DNA from: CAZVNZ01 sp964628515
GTDB taxonomy: Bacteria; Bacillota; Clostridia; Christensenellales; Christensenellaceae
Length of the DNA stretch: 50,883 nucleotides
Reading direction: 5' to 3'
Assembly (NCBI GenBank): GCA_964628515.1
Contig: CAZVNZ010000022.1
Coordinates: 1-50,883 of the forward strand
The translations under genes and the position numbers were made by a program. Below, one piece after another: positions 16,526 to 24,796 of the stretch; within the stretch, counting starts at the first letter, position 1, and each line of letters begins with the position of its first letter. The notes under the pieces are model-generated. The model was not told the DNA's origin. It saw only the letters and a list, made by a program, of their open reading frames with translations, and did no database searches.

Positions 16526-16575
16526 TAGTACTAATATCGTACTATAATTATAAAATGAAAGGGGTTATTTGTCAA
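16526..16575 (-). promoter_or_regulatory. Promoter and MarR operator of the marR-SDR operon
   Basis: On the minus strand TTGACA (16575-16570), a 17-nt spacer and TATAAT (16552-16547) form a perfect sigma-A promoter. Just downstream, TAGTAC (16526-16531) and GTACTA (16539-16544) form a perfect inverted repeat with a 7-nt centre, covering the expected start point. This is the classical layout for autorepression by a MarR dimer. Confidence 0.85.
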
Positions 16576-16676
16576 TATTAATTTGCTTATTTGGTAAAAT
16601 ATAGCAAAATGAGCCCATAAATTCGTACCCAACTAAATCGAGTAGCAAATTTGGCTTTTTTTCACAGTATATGCAC

Positions 16677-17090
16677 TCATTCCCAGACCAACTGCCATGT
16701 CACGCCGAATTTATCGGTCACCCAAGCAACCTTGCGAAGCTTTAGTACGGGCTCCGGCCCCATCATCACCCTGCCACCAAGGGACAACTTATTGAAAATA
16801 GTGTCAAACTCCTTTTCGTCAATACAACTTAGAAAAATAGATGTCGCCCAGCTAAAATCCGGCACGGGATAGTCGCCGACCATATCCATAAACATAATTT
16901 CTTGCTCTCTAAAAGAAAGTGAACCGTGCAACACCTTATTTTCATCGCCTTTTTTTGCAACGGGATTATCACTTCCGTATCGCACAATATCCATAATTTT
17001 AGCACCGGGCAGAACCAATGCGTAAAACTGCATCGCATTATTTGCGTTACCCGAAAAAGTCAAAAATATAGTTATTCCTTGTTTATTCAT
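16677..17090 (-). CDS. PhnB-like VOC-family protein
   Basis: This 137-aa protein of the VOC superfamily (PhnB/3-demethylubiquinone methyltransferase-like group) contains GNANNAMQFYALVLPGAKI near the start, VLHGSLSFREQEIMFMD in the middle and WVTDKFGVTWQLV at the end, all typical of the group. Function is usually unknown; bleomycin-resistance-like binding is one known activity of relatives. The start at 17090 (MNKQG) is preferred because AGGAG lies 9 nt before it, while the in-frame ATG at 17099 abuts that site. It appears to be a single-gene unit next to the IS element. Confidence 0.88.
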   Translation of the reverse strand: MNKQGITIFLTFSGNANNAMQFYALVLPGAKIMDIVRYGSDNPVAKKGDENKVLHGSLSFREQEIMFMDMVGDYPVPDFSWATSIFLSCIDEKEFDTIFNKLSLGGRVMMGPEPVLKLRKVAWVTDKFGVTWQLVWE

Positions 17091-17277
17091 AATATACATC
17101 TCCTATTTTTATTTGCGTTAATGTTTGTCGCATAAGTGCCTTCAATAGTATTCATATATATATATAAACATTTAATGATTGATTAAGCAAATAGTAGTTT
17201 GGAGTACTACAATAAAAGTAGAGAGATAATTCTCGAACAAAGTGATAAAATAAAAAGAAAACAGGAGAATTATCAAA

Positions 17278-17541
17278 ATGAAAAAATATGAAGAAGAATT
17301 TAAAAAAGAAGCAGTCAAATTAGCAAGAGAAATAGGAATAAACAAGGCAGCAGAGCAACTTGGGGTTGCAAAATCCACTATGTCAACATGGTGCTCTAAG
17401 CCGGCGAGTGATAACAATAGCAACGATGCACCTTTGACCCCAAGAGAAATACAATTAATGAAAGAAATACGAGGATTGAAAAAATCAAATGCAATATTAA
17501 AGGATGCTCTTGGTTTTTTCCCGCAGAGCCAAAAAAGATAG
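17278..17541 (+). CDS. IS3-family transposase OrfA (helix-turn-helix)
   Basis: This 87-aa DNA-binding subunit has a helix-turn-helix of the transposase_8 family (EEFKKEAVKLAREIG, then AAEQLGVAKSTMSTWC) and a C-terminal leucine-zipper-like stretch ending ILKDALGFFPQSQKR. A slippery heptamer T TTT TTC at 17514-17520 is in the proper phase. A -1 shift there fuses OrfA to OrfB to make the full transposase, while normal reading stops at 17541 and gives the regulatory OrfA alone. Confidence 0.92.
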   Translation: MKKYEEEFKKEAVKLAREIGINKAAEQLGVAKSTMSTWCSKPASDNNSNDAPLTPREIQLMKEIRGLKKSNAILKDALGFFPQSQKR

Positions 17542-17591
17542 CAAAGAAAGAAATATTTAAGTTTATAAATAGCACTGAAAATAAGCGGAGT

Positions 17592-18446
17592 GTGTCAGAA
17601 ATGGCAAGAGAACTTAATGTGTCGCAATCAGGATATTACAAGTGGCTTAATAATAAAAATAAGCCATACAAGCACGCATCTCTTTTGGCAGATATACAAG
17701 AGGTTCTTGATGAAAGAGCTGGAAATAAAGGTAATTATGGAGCAAAAAGAGTATATCTAAGGCTTCATCAGGATGAATATAAAAGGACTGAGAGCTACGG
17801 AGTGATATATAGAGTAATGAAAAAGCATGGATTATTACAAAAAAGGAAAAGACATCCAAATGGGATTACAAAAGCGGATATGGAAATTCAAAAAAGCGAA
17901 AATTTATTAAAGCAGGATTTTAAATCAGATAAGCCTTGCACCAAGTGGTTAAGCGATATATCCGTCGTTAAGACAGCTGATGGCAATTTGTATATATCAC
18001 CCGTGTTAGATTGCTTTGACGGAGCAATAGTAGGACTTAGTATGGCAGATCATATGAAAGCAGAGCTGTGCATACAATCCTTTGAAAATGCCTGTAAGAG
18101 CTATAATGCACGAAATATGATTTTTCATAGCGACAGAGGTAGCCAATATACAAGTGGCAAGTTTCGCAATGTACTCACTGCATATGGAGCAATTCAAAGT
18201 ATGAGTGGCACCGGTAGATGCTATGATAACGCTCGTATGGAGAGTTTTTTTGCTACTTTGAAAAAAGAAAAACTGTATAAAGTTAATTGCGAGAGCCTGC
18301 CTATGGATACTGTGAAAACTATAATATTTAGATGGATATTTACTTACTACAACAGATATAGAGTTTATACTTCAAATGCCGGTGGTTATCCACCGTTGGT
18401 AAAGCGTGAGATGTTCAGTAAGGAATTTTTAGATTTGGTGGCTTAA
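17592..18446 (+). CDS. IS3-family transposase OrfB (DDE catalytic part)
   Basis: The catalytic part is 284 aa counted from ATG 17592, but its frame is open back to the slippery site at 17514-17520, so the real product is probably an OrfAB fusion. The DDE triad is visible as Asp in WLSDISVV, Asp in FHSDRGSQYTS and Glu in MESFFATLKKEKLY, with the conserved Lys seven residues later. An HTH_21 segment (RELNVSQSGYYKWL, GNYGAKRV) precedes the RNase H-like integrase core. The frame is intact, so the element may be active. Confidence 0.93.
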   Translation: MSEMARELNVSQSGYYKWLNNKNKPYKHASLLADIQEVLDERAGNKGNYGAKRVYLRLHQDEYKRTESYGVIYRVMKKHGLLQKRKRHPNGITKADMEIQKSENLLKQDFKSDKPCTKWLSDISVVKTADGNLYISPVLDCFDGAIVGLSMADHMKAELCIQSFENACKSYNARNMIFHSDRGSQYTSGKFRNVLTAYGAIQSMSGTGRCYDNARMESFFATLKKEKLYKVNCESLPMDTVKTIIFRWIFTYYNRYRVYTSNAGGYPPLVKREMFSKEFLDLVA

Positions 18447-18497
18447 TATTTTGTTCGAAGTTTTTTACTCTACTTTTATTGACAATTTCACAGCACA

Positions 18498-18608
18498 CCC
18501 AAAGGAATACCCAAACAAAAGAGGAATACCCCAAAATCTGACCACTGACCACTGTTCACTGTCCACTAACCCCAAAGGAATACCCAAAAATCTAACCACT
18601 AACCACTG
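18498..18608. repeat. Imperfect direct repeats beside the IS element
   Basis: An 18-bp sequence (CCCAAAGGAATACCCAAA) occurs perfectly at 18498-18515 and 18571-18588. A longer imperfect pair, GGAATACCC..AAATCT.ACCACT.ACCACTG, covers 18521-18554 and 18574-18608. The short reading frames across it are a by-product of the repeat. Its position between the IS and a lipoprotein gene end suggests an intergenic minisatellite. Confidence 0.65.
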
Positions 18609-18625
18609 CAAAATGCAGACCAAAA

Positions 18626-19780
18626 TCACCAAAACCGATACTCTACCAAAACCTCCCAATAGCCGTTTGATGCTTTTCCCGGTATTTTAAACTCAAAAGT
18701 GTCCGAGGTTCCGCTATTAAATGCCGCAGGCTCGGCTAAAGTTATTATATCCGCCTCTTCGTAGCCCCCAAACAGCCATACATCTATGGCTATTTTTGTC
18801 ATGTAGGGCAAATTGTTGGTAAGGGTTATAAAGCAGTCGTACCCTCCGTTGCCGTCCGGCTTTGCGCCCATGTCCGACAGGACTATATCCATATTGCTTG
18901 AGGAGGTGTCGTCGTAATTAACTATGCCGATAAATGTAACTTCGTTTCCCGCATTGCTTTTTTGTGATGATCCGCTTGTACTCTCGTTAGATGCACTTGC
19001 AGAGCCTTTGTTTTGTGCAGTAGTAGCATCGGGAGCAGGCAGTATCCATTGAGTAATTATGGAGAGTATGCCATCACGCTTAAGTAGCATAACCCCTGTA
19101 TAATCATTAGAGCCGGATGTTGCACCAAAGCCTGTACGAAAGGAAATATACGAAGAATCCAAGGAAAGCTCTATTATTATATCATCATAAGAAAAGCCGT
19201 TTGTTACCTCGTTATACAGCTCTAAATCCTTAGCTTTACCGGATATTTTGCCCATTGCATCTACGGCGGCAAAGTAGGTATCCGCTACCTCCTCGGGTGT
19301 TGCGTTTGGGCTTACGTAGTATTTGTAATCAAACCTAAATACATTACCGTCAGCCATTGTGTAGGCATAACACTCGGATTTATCCGTTGCGGGCAGAAGG
19401 TGATTATAGGGTGCCGTGTAAATTTCCGGCTTAAAATCAACCTGCGAGCTTATCCGCTCAGTTTCTTTTGCGTTGTAAGAAAGCCCCATATTTGATATAA
19501 ATGAGTCTATATTCATAGAGTTTTCCCAAAAGGAACGTATGTTATATGCGTCAAACAATTCAGGAGAATATGGGTCTACGGTTGCCTCGGGTATGGGCTC
19601 TTTTTCTGTACCTGTGGCGGATTTTAAGTTTAGTTTGGGTTTTGCCCCCTTTTTTTCTGTATTTTCTTGGGACTGTCCCAGTTTTTCCGCCAAACTTTGT
19701 GCTTTCTTTGATTGCCCAATAAGGGAGCAGCCGCAAAGTAAAAACATTATTACGACTATAAACGCAGTTAGTTTTTTCAT
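18626..19780 (-). CDS. Unrecognised lipoprotein (384 aa)
   Basis: The N-terminus is a lipoprotein signal (MKKLTAFIVVIMFLLCGC, Cys at about 18), followed by a charged helix with Lys/Gln/Glu and a long outer domain. The middle (about 75-260) looks like an alpha/beta domain of unknown family. A Ser/Thr/Asn-rich linker (about 265-290) joins a C-terminal beta-rich module that may be immunoglobulin-like (GNEVTFIGIVNYDD to the end YWEVLVEYRFW). It is encoded downstream of a membrane protein and of another lipoprotein with a similar mature start (SLxDKLGxS-like), so the three may act together at the cell surface. No function can be assigned. Confidence 0.75.
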   Translation of the reverse strand: MKKLTAFIVVIMFLLCGCSLIGQSKKAQSLAEKLGQSQENTEKKGAKPKLNLKSATGTEKEPIPEATVDPYSPELFDAYNIRSFWENSMNIDSFISNMGLSYNAKETERISSQVDFKPEIYTAPYNHLLPATDKSECYAYTMADGNVFRFDYKYYVSPNATPEEVADTYFAAVDAMGKISGKAKDLELYNEVTNGFSYDDIIIELSLDSSYISFRTGFGATSGSNDYTGVMLLKRDGILSIITQWILPAPDATTAQNKGSASASNESTSGSSQKSNAGNEVTFIGIVNYDDTSSSNMDIVLSDMGAKPDGNGGYDCFITLTNNLPYMTKIAIDVWLFGGYEEADIITLAEPAAFNSGTSDTFEFKIPGKASNGYWEVLVEYRFW

Positions 19781-19876
19781 TTTTTATGCCATTCCTTTCA
19801 TGTAAAAGGCGCAATGTAAAATAATGTTTGCCCTTTTACTCTAACCTTAACCTGTATTTATGCTAAATATTTTTAG

Positions 19877-21049
19877 TTAGCCCACAGACACAATTCTTGA
19901 GCCGTCGGGTGCATAGTATTCTATTATTACTTTACTGTTAATATCCGTTTTTTCTTTAATATCTCCGCTTAAAATATCCACTACATTCTTTCTTGCGGAA
20001 GAAACCTCGCTGTTGCTTTTAAGCTCGTTTGCAAAGGTGTTTAGTTTATCGTCGTTTTCGTAAATGGTGGGTGGAATATCCGCAACCACCGTAAGTACAA
20101 GGTTGTTGCCCTCCGCAAATACTTTTAAATCCACAAAACCATAGGTAAATCCGCTGTCGTTTAGTTTGTCTGTAAGTAAATCGCTTATTTCCGAAGTAAT
20201 CTCGCTGTTTATATACTCTTTTATTCCCATACTTGTTTTACCGCTCTCTTCTATGGAGGTGCTGTCTCCAAACAAAGAGTTTCCTCCAAATAGCGATTCC
20301 CCGCCACCACCGCCTAAAATAGAGCCACCAAAACCCAGTAAGGAGCCTGCCATAATAAATACCATCAGTATCATAATAAATGCGGTTGTAGCAATACCAC
20401 CCACTACAATTAGCCCAACAACTAAGCCTGTGTGCTTATGTTGCGGAGGTTTTTGGTAGGTGTGCGGCATATACTCCCTGCTTGGTTGGGGAGGTGCATA
20501 ATACCTTGATGGTTCCGGTTCATAATTTTGATTATTATACTCCTCTTGGTAGTGCTCCTCTCTTATGGGGGGTGCTTTGGGTGCATTTACCGTGCGTGGA
20601 GGTTGGTTGTATACCGGGCGAGGTTGGTTTATACTGCCACCGCCCCCTCTAAATAGGTTTGCGCCAAAAATGTCTCTAACCCTTACAGACCTTATTAAAT
20701 AAATTAAAAACAGTACGTCCATTATAATTACAAGCACCGGCATAATACTTTGAATGGGCAAAAACATTGCCGCAATACGCATTAGAGGGTTATTTGCAAT
20801 TACAAAACCGCCTATCATATTTAAAATTACCGTTATAAAAAACGCAATGGGAAAAACCGGTTTTCTCATAAAAAACAGTATGGCGGTAGGTATGCACATA
20901 AAACCTGCAATCATAGTTAGTATCCCCATATTTCCGCTTAGTGGCCCTAAGGAGCTTATGCCTGTCATAATCCCAAAAAATGCGCCTACAATAACTCTTA
21001 TTATTAAACAAATTAAAATTCCGCCGTAAGGTACTTTTCTATCTTCCAT
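19877..21049 (-). CDS. Unrecognised multi-span membrane protein with outer domain
   Basis: This 390-aa protein has four hydrophobic N-terminal segments (about 8-30, 38-58, 66-86, 90-118). A Pro/Tyr/Gln-rich cytoplasmic linker (about 140-210) follows. Another membrane segment (about 215-245) is followed by a Gly-rich stretch and a C-terminal domain of about 125 residues (GIKEYINSEITSEISDLL to SRIVSVG) that should be outside. The fold is not recognised. It lies between two lipoprotein genes on the same strand, which suggests a shared envelope complex. The start codon is supported by a purine-rich AGGA upstream. Confidence 0.7.
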   Translation of the reverse strand: MEDRKVPYGGILICLIIRVIVGAFFGIMTGISSLGPLSGNMGILTMIAGFMCIPTAILFFMRKPVFPIAFFITVILNMIGGFVIANNPLMRIAAMFLPIQSIMPVLVIIMDVLFLIYLIRSVRVRDIFGANLFRGGGGSINQPRPVYNQPPRTVNAPKAPPIREEHYQEEYNNQNYEPEPSRYYAPPQPSREYMPHTYQKPPQHKHTGLVVGLIVVGGIATTAFIMILMVFIMAGSLLGFGGSILGGGGGESLFGGNSLFGDSTSIEESGKTSMGIKEYINSEITSEISDLLTDKLNDSGFTYGFVDLKVFAEGNNLVLTVVADIPPTIYENDDKLNTFANELKSNSEVSSARKNVVDILSGDIKEKTDINSKVIIEYYAPDGSRIVSVG

Positions 21050-21084
21050 CTTGCTATCCTCCGTTTTTTAGTGTGTTTTTCTAA

Positions 21085-22335
21085 TTATAGATAAGAGACG
21101 TAATAAAGGGCAACAGAGTAATTTTGCCGTGCGTCTGTGGGTGTTTCTACGGCTAAAATAAGCTCTCCCGTTTCCTCAAACCATTTGTACTCGAAAACTT
21201 GGTTGGGTGCCTCGGCCGCTATGGCATCCTCCACCTTTGCGAAGGGGAATAATTCCTCTGTGCCGTTAAGGTAAGTTTTCATAAGGATTCCTCGGCTGTC
21301 CATTGCGGAAATTGCAAAGTCAAGCAACGCTTTTGAGCAGTCAAGAAAACTTTTCCCTTTCCATTTTACAGAGCTTCTGGGCACTAACACATCGTAAGCA
21401 ATAAAGAATATGCTTTCCGCAACACCAACGTTTAGCTGTCCCTCCATACCCATTACGTTTACAGGGGCTGTATAAACATCTCCCATATCCTCGTTGGTAA
21501 CTTTTGCATTGTATGCACTACCAAGAGCGCTTATATTTGGATTAAATACATTATCGTAGCTACTGCCGGGTGTTATATCAAACTGTGTATCGTAGGGAAT
21601 GGCAAGTCTGCTTTGCACGTACTCGTTTAAAACAGGTAATTTAACATTATAAGAATTAATTCTGTAATATTGAGTACCTTTATTATCCAAAACATCGTAT
21701 TTGCTTATTGCCACCGTTTGATCGCCGTTGGCGTAAAAAATTGGGTTTTCATCCTTCGACGAAAAACTGTATATTGCATCGCTGTACTCAGAAAGAAGGT
21801 CTGTCGAATTTAGTGGCGGTCCGTATAGCTTTTCCGCCGCTTGATTTAAGGTTTGAAAAACGTTTTGTGCTATTTGAGCATCCGTTGTATAACCTGCGAC
21901 GGAAGAAAGCTCTGCCTTACCGTCGGGTGTAAAATAAACGGCAGAACTCCCCATACCTTCCATACCCTCAAACAAGCCGTCAACTTCGGATTCGTAGCCG
22001 AGAAAATCGTATCTAATATCCCCTGAAGAGCCAAAATTACCTTGCGTATAACCGCTTGGAATATCATCGGGTGTATTTATATTGCCTAAAGAAAATTGCA
22101 GAGGGTCGAAGGGGGCAAGTATTTGTGCGCTGTTGTCCGCAGGTTCCTCCCCTTCATCGTCAGCCACAGGCTTAAGCTTGGGAGTGTTTTCTTCTCTAAC
22201 AGCTTGCTCTTTTTCCTTGCTTCCGCCTAATTTATCAAGTAAGCTCTCTTTGTTTTTGATGTTAGTACCCAACATTCCGCAAGAAGATGCAAAAAGTAAA
22301 GCTACCGTAAGTATAATTAAAACTAATTTTTTCAT
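21085..22335 (-). CDS. Unrecognised lipoprotein (416 aa)
   Basis: The signal peptide MKKLVLIILTVALLFASSCG has a lipobox ending at Cys19. The mature start, with a DKLGGSKEKEQ-like charged helix and then an acidic Pro-rich spacer, is laid out like the lipoprotein encoded at 18626. The remainder (about 70-416) has no family I recognise; it contains many Tyr/Asn residues and looks beta-rich. The ATG at 22335 is chosen because GGAGA lies just upstream. A GTG farther out would spoil the signal peptide. It is first of three minus-strand genes that seem to form an envelope cluster. Confidence 0.75.
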   Translation of the reverse strand: MKKLVLIILTVALLFASSCGMLGTNIKNKESLLDKLGGSKEKEQAVREENTPKLKPVADDEGEEPADNSAQILAPFDPLQFSLGNINTPDDIPSGYTQGNFGSSGDIRYDFLGYESEVDGLFEGMEGMGSSAVYFTPDGKAELSSVAGYTTDAQIAQNVFQTLNQAAEKLYGPPLNSTDLLSEYSDAIYSFSSKDENPIFYANGDQTVAISKYDVLDNKGTQYYRINSYNVKLPVLNEYVQSRLAIPYDTQFDITPGSSYDNVFNPNISALGSAYNAKVTNEDMGDVYTAPVNVMGMEGQLNVGVAESIFFIAYDVLVPRSSVKWKGKSFLDCSKALLDFAISAMDSRGILMKTYLNGTEELFPFAKVEDAIAAEAPNQVFEYKWFEETGELILAVETPTDARQNYSVALYYVSYL

Positions 22336-22514
22336 AAGTATATCTCCGCTTTTTTCTAATTTATATGTGGAATTTAAGGTGCTACCCACCCACAGATTTT
22401 GCAGAGCTGTTTTTCATCACCATAAATAAAAAAACCGCCATACTTAATTTATGATAGCATCACCATAAAAAATTAAAAATGGAAAATGTACACATTAGTT
22501 TGTATAATATTCAC

Positions 22515-23252
22515 TTATTTAGTTGTATTATCCAATGTTTTGTACTCGCTTGGAGACATTCCGTAGTAGTCTTTAAAAACTTTGCAAAAATAGTAGTAAT
22601 CGGTGTAGCCCACATCCAACCCCACCACTTTAAAGGGTTGCTTGCCCTCTCTTATCAGCTTTGCCGCCTCCTCCATTCGCATTTTGGACACAAGGCGTGT
22701 AAGGGTAAGCGATTGATGTTTGGCAAAGAGGTTGCATATATAATTTGCGCTTAAATTAAACTGTTTGGAAAGCATTTTTAAACTTATGGACTCTCTAAAA
22801 TGCGCCTTTACATAGGCTATCAGCTTTAAAAACTCCGGATTTACGCCGGCGTCCTCCTCTCTATGCTCCTCTCCTTTTACCGTTGCCAATTTTTTGTATA
22901 ATTTTTGCAGTAAAAAGGACATATCGTTTTGCTCTAAAGGTTTTAAAATATAGTCAAAGCCGTTGTTTAAAAAAAAGGCACGAGAGTCCTCAAAAGTGCC
23001 GTAGGCGGAAAGCATTACAAACTCGCAGTAGTGCTTTTCTCTAATGGCGGACATAAGCTCTATGCCGTCAACGGCGGGCATTTTCAGGTCTGTAAACACC
23101 ACATCGGGTAGTAGCGTCAAAATTTCCTCCTTTGCTTGCAATACGGAGGCAGAAAATCCGCACACGGTAAAACCGTTATCCATCCAGGGTATTGTATTTA
23201 CAATTTCCCTAAGTATAAGCTCTTCATCATCCACCACATAAACACTAAACAT
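22515..23252 (-). CDS. AraC-type response regulator (short YesN form)
   Basis: This 245-aa regulator has a receiver domain (about 1-120) with VVDDEELILREI, phospho-acceptor Asp in VVFTDLKMPAVDG and Lys in YILKPLEQND. A short linker leads to an AraC DNA-binding domain (about 140-240) with ISLKMLSKQFNLSANYIC and GYTDYYYFCKVFKDYYGMSPSEYK. ATG 23252 lies behind AAGGAG. It is 20 bp after the kinase gene and last in the operon. It probably controls genes for uptake of the ligand seen by the binding protein encoded first in the operon. Confidence 0.93.
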   Translation of the reverse strand: MFSVYVVDDEELILREIVNTIPWMDNGFTVCGFSASVLQAKEEILTLLPDVVFTDLKMPAVDGIELMSAIREKHYCEFVMLSAYGTFEDSRAFFLNNGFDYILKPLEQNDMSFLLQKLYKKLATVKGEEHREEDAGVNPEFLKLIAYVKAHFRESISLKMLSKQFNLSANYICNLFAKHQSLTLTRLVSKMRMEEAAKLIREGKQPFKVVGLDVGYTDYYYFCKVFKDYYGMSPSEYKTLDNTTK

Positions 23253-23272
23253 GGTATTTCTCCTTTTTAGCC

Positions 23273-24796
23273 CTAACAAATTGCCGTATCCGCCAAAAGT
23301 GGCAGGGTTACCGTAACGGTGGTATACACACCTTCATCACTATTAATGGTGATGCCGTATTTAGCACCGCATTGGGACAAAATTCGCTTTTGAATGTTTA
23401 TTAGGGCAACCCCGTTTAACCCTTCCTTTGGGTATTCGTTGGTGTAGGCATTTTTTAGGGCTTCTTGCAACTCTTCTAACTTTCCTTTGCGTATGCCTAT
23501 GCCGTTATCTGTAATTGTAAAGGTAATGTTGTACTCGTATCTTCTTGCGATAAGAGTAACTTTAAAATCTTCGTTTTCCTTAGAAAACCCGTGTACTAAA
23601 GCGTTTTCCAATATGGGTTGCAGTATAAACGCAGGCATTGCAAAATCTACCAATTCTTCGTCAATGTCCATTATTACGCAATACTTAATGTTGTGCCTGG
23701 TGTTCATTATTTCTATGTACCGCTCCAGCACGTCGATTTCCATAAATACGTTACACAACCCTCTTTGCTGATGCTTAAGTATTTCGCACAAATCCCCCAT
23801 TATGTTTTTGGCGGTGTCAGACTCCTCCTTGCCTATGAGTATTTCTATGGTATTTAAGGTGTTTACCAAAAAATGTGCGTCCATTTGTCTGCCCAGCAAC
23901 CCCATTTGCATTTGCTCTTTAGTGGTTAGCAAAGGGTTTATCATAGTTTTGGAAAGGTAGCAGTGCAGGGTGTAAATGAGTATTAAAAACAGTCCTACAA
24001 TTAGGGAGCTTATTGCCACAAAGGCGGTGTTGATGGTAGAGTAAACATTGTTATTTGCACTTACAACTATGGTTAAGTCTATCCCATTAATTTGTTTTTC
24101 CGCAAAAAAGTCGTAAGTGTCGTAAAGGCTTGATCTTGCCCCACCCTCTAAGGCTTTGTTTGTGGATATTAGCACCTTTTCGTCCGAAACTACGGAGGTA
24201 TCCATGCCGGAGGGGATGTCTCTGTCTATCATTCTGCGTGTACGCAATAGGGAATTTACTATTATGATGCTACCTATACGGCGAGGGTTTTCGTAGCTCG
24301 TGTAAAACACCGGACTTATATGGCAAAAGTAGCCTACATCGTCTATAATAACACTTTGGAAGGTGGCGTCGTCATCTTTATAATCGTTAAAAATTTCGCC
24401 AATGCTTTCGTTGCTTAAACTGCCTACAAAGCGGTAAAACTCTCCGCTTTCGTTTACCGTTATTACGTGGTCGAAGGTGTATTCTATACCCATTACTTTT
24501 GCAATAATTTCGTGAACTCTTGCAGATTTTTCGTAGTACAGGGCAACATTTTTTTCCGTAAGAAAATCCTTAACATAGGCACTTCCGCCTATTAAAGTTG
24601 CGCTTGCTTTAATATCGGAGAGGTCTGACTCTATTGCCTCGAGTATCCTTTTTGACTCCCTTTCCATATTTTCGTGTACGGAATTTTGGTTATAAAAATA
24701 AATTATTCCGTTGTACGCCAGCCACACACACAAAATTGCACAGGTATACAGAAATAGCACAAGGGTGAATTTTTTCTTAAAGGATTTAGTGTTCAT
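23273..24796 (-). CDS. YesM-type sensor histidine kinase with outer sensor
   Basis: This 507-aa kinase has transmembrane segments at about 10-32 and 258-282, enclosing an extracellular domain of about 225 residues that may be Cache-like. The phospho-accepting site reads MDAHFLVNTLNTIEI instead of the usual INPHFLYNTL: the His is kept, but the Asn-Pro before it and the Tyr after Leu are changed. The HATPase domain is normal, with ILENALVHGF, DNGIGI and GVALINIQKRI. Its start overlaps the binding-protein stop by 11 nt, so the two genes are translationally coupled. Confidence 0.92.
   Translation of the reverse strand: MNTKSFKKKFTLVLFLYTCAILCVWLAYNGIIYFYNQNSVHENMERESKRILEAIESDLSDIKASATLIGGSAYVKDFLTEKNVALYYEKSARVHEIIAKVMGIEYTFDHVITVNESGEFYRFVGSLSNESIGEIFNDYKDDDATFQSVIIDDVGYFCHISPVFYTSYENPRRIGSIIIVNSLLRTRRMIDRDIPSGMDTSVVSDEKVLISTNKALEGGARSSLYDTYDFFAEKQINGIDLTIVVSANNNVYSTINTAFVAISSLIVGLFLILIYTLHCYLSKTMINPLLTTKEQMQMGLLGRQMDAHFLVNTLNTIEILIGKEESDTAKNIMGDLCEILKHQQRGLCNVFMEIDVLERYIEIMNTRHNIKYCVIMDIDEELVDFAMPAFILQPILENALVHGFSKENEDFKVTLIARRYEYNITFTITDNGIGIRKGKLEELQEALKNAYTNEYPKEGLNGVALINIQKRILSQCGAKYGITINSDEGVYTTVTVTLPLLADTAIC

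Larger units (their letters stand above)
17210..18481 (+). mobile_element. IS3-family insertion sequence
   Basis: The element carries the orfA/orfB pair of an IS3-type transposase. Near-terminal inverted repeats CAATAAAAGTAGAG are at 17210-17223 and, as reverse complement, at 18468-18481; a further CGAACAAA match lies just inside each end. Total length of about 1.27 kb is normal for the family. The outermost 2-4 bases differ between ends, so the exact tips and target duplication are uncertain. The element lies between genes and does not visibly break one. Confidence 0.85.

Noticed and set aside
18451..18690. 79-codon + strand frame after the IS element
   Set aside because: It arises from direct repeats and overlaps the end of a convincing lipoprotein gene.
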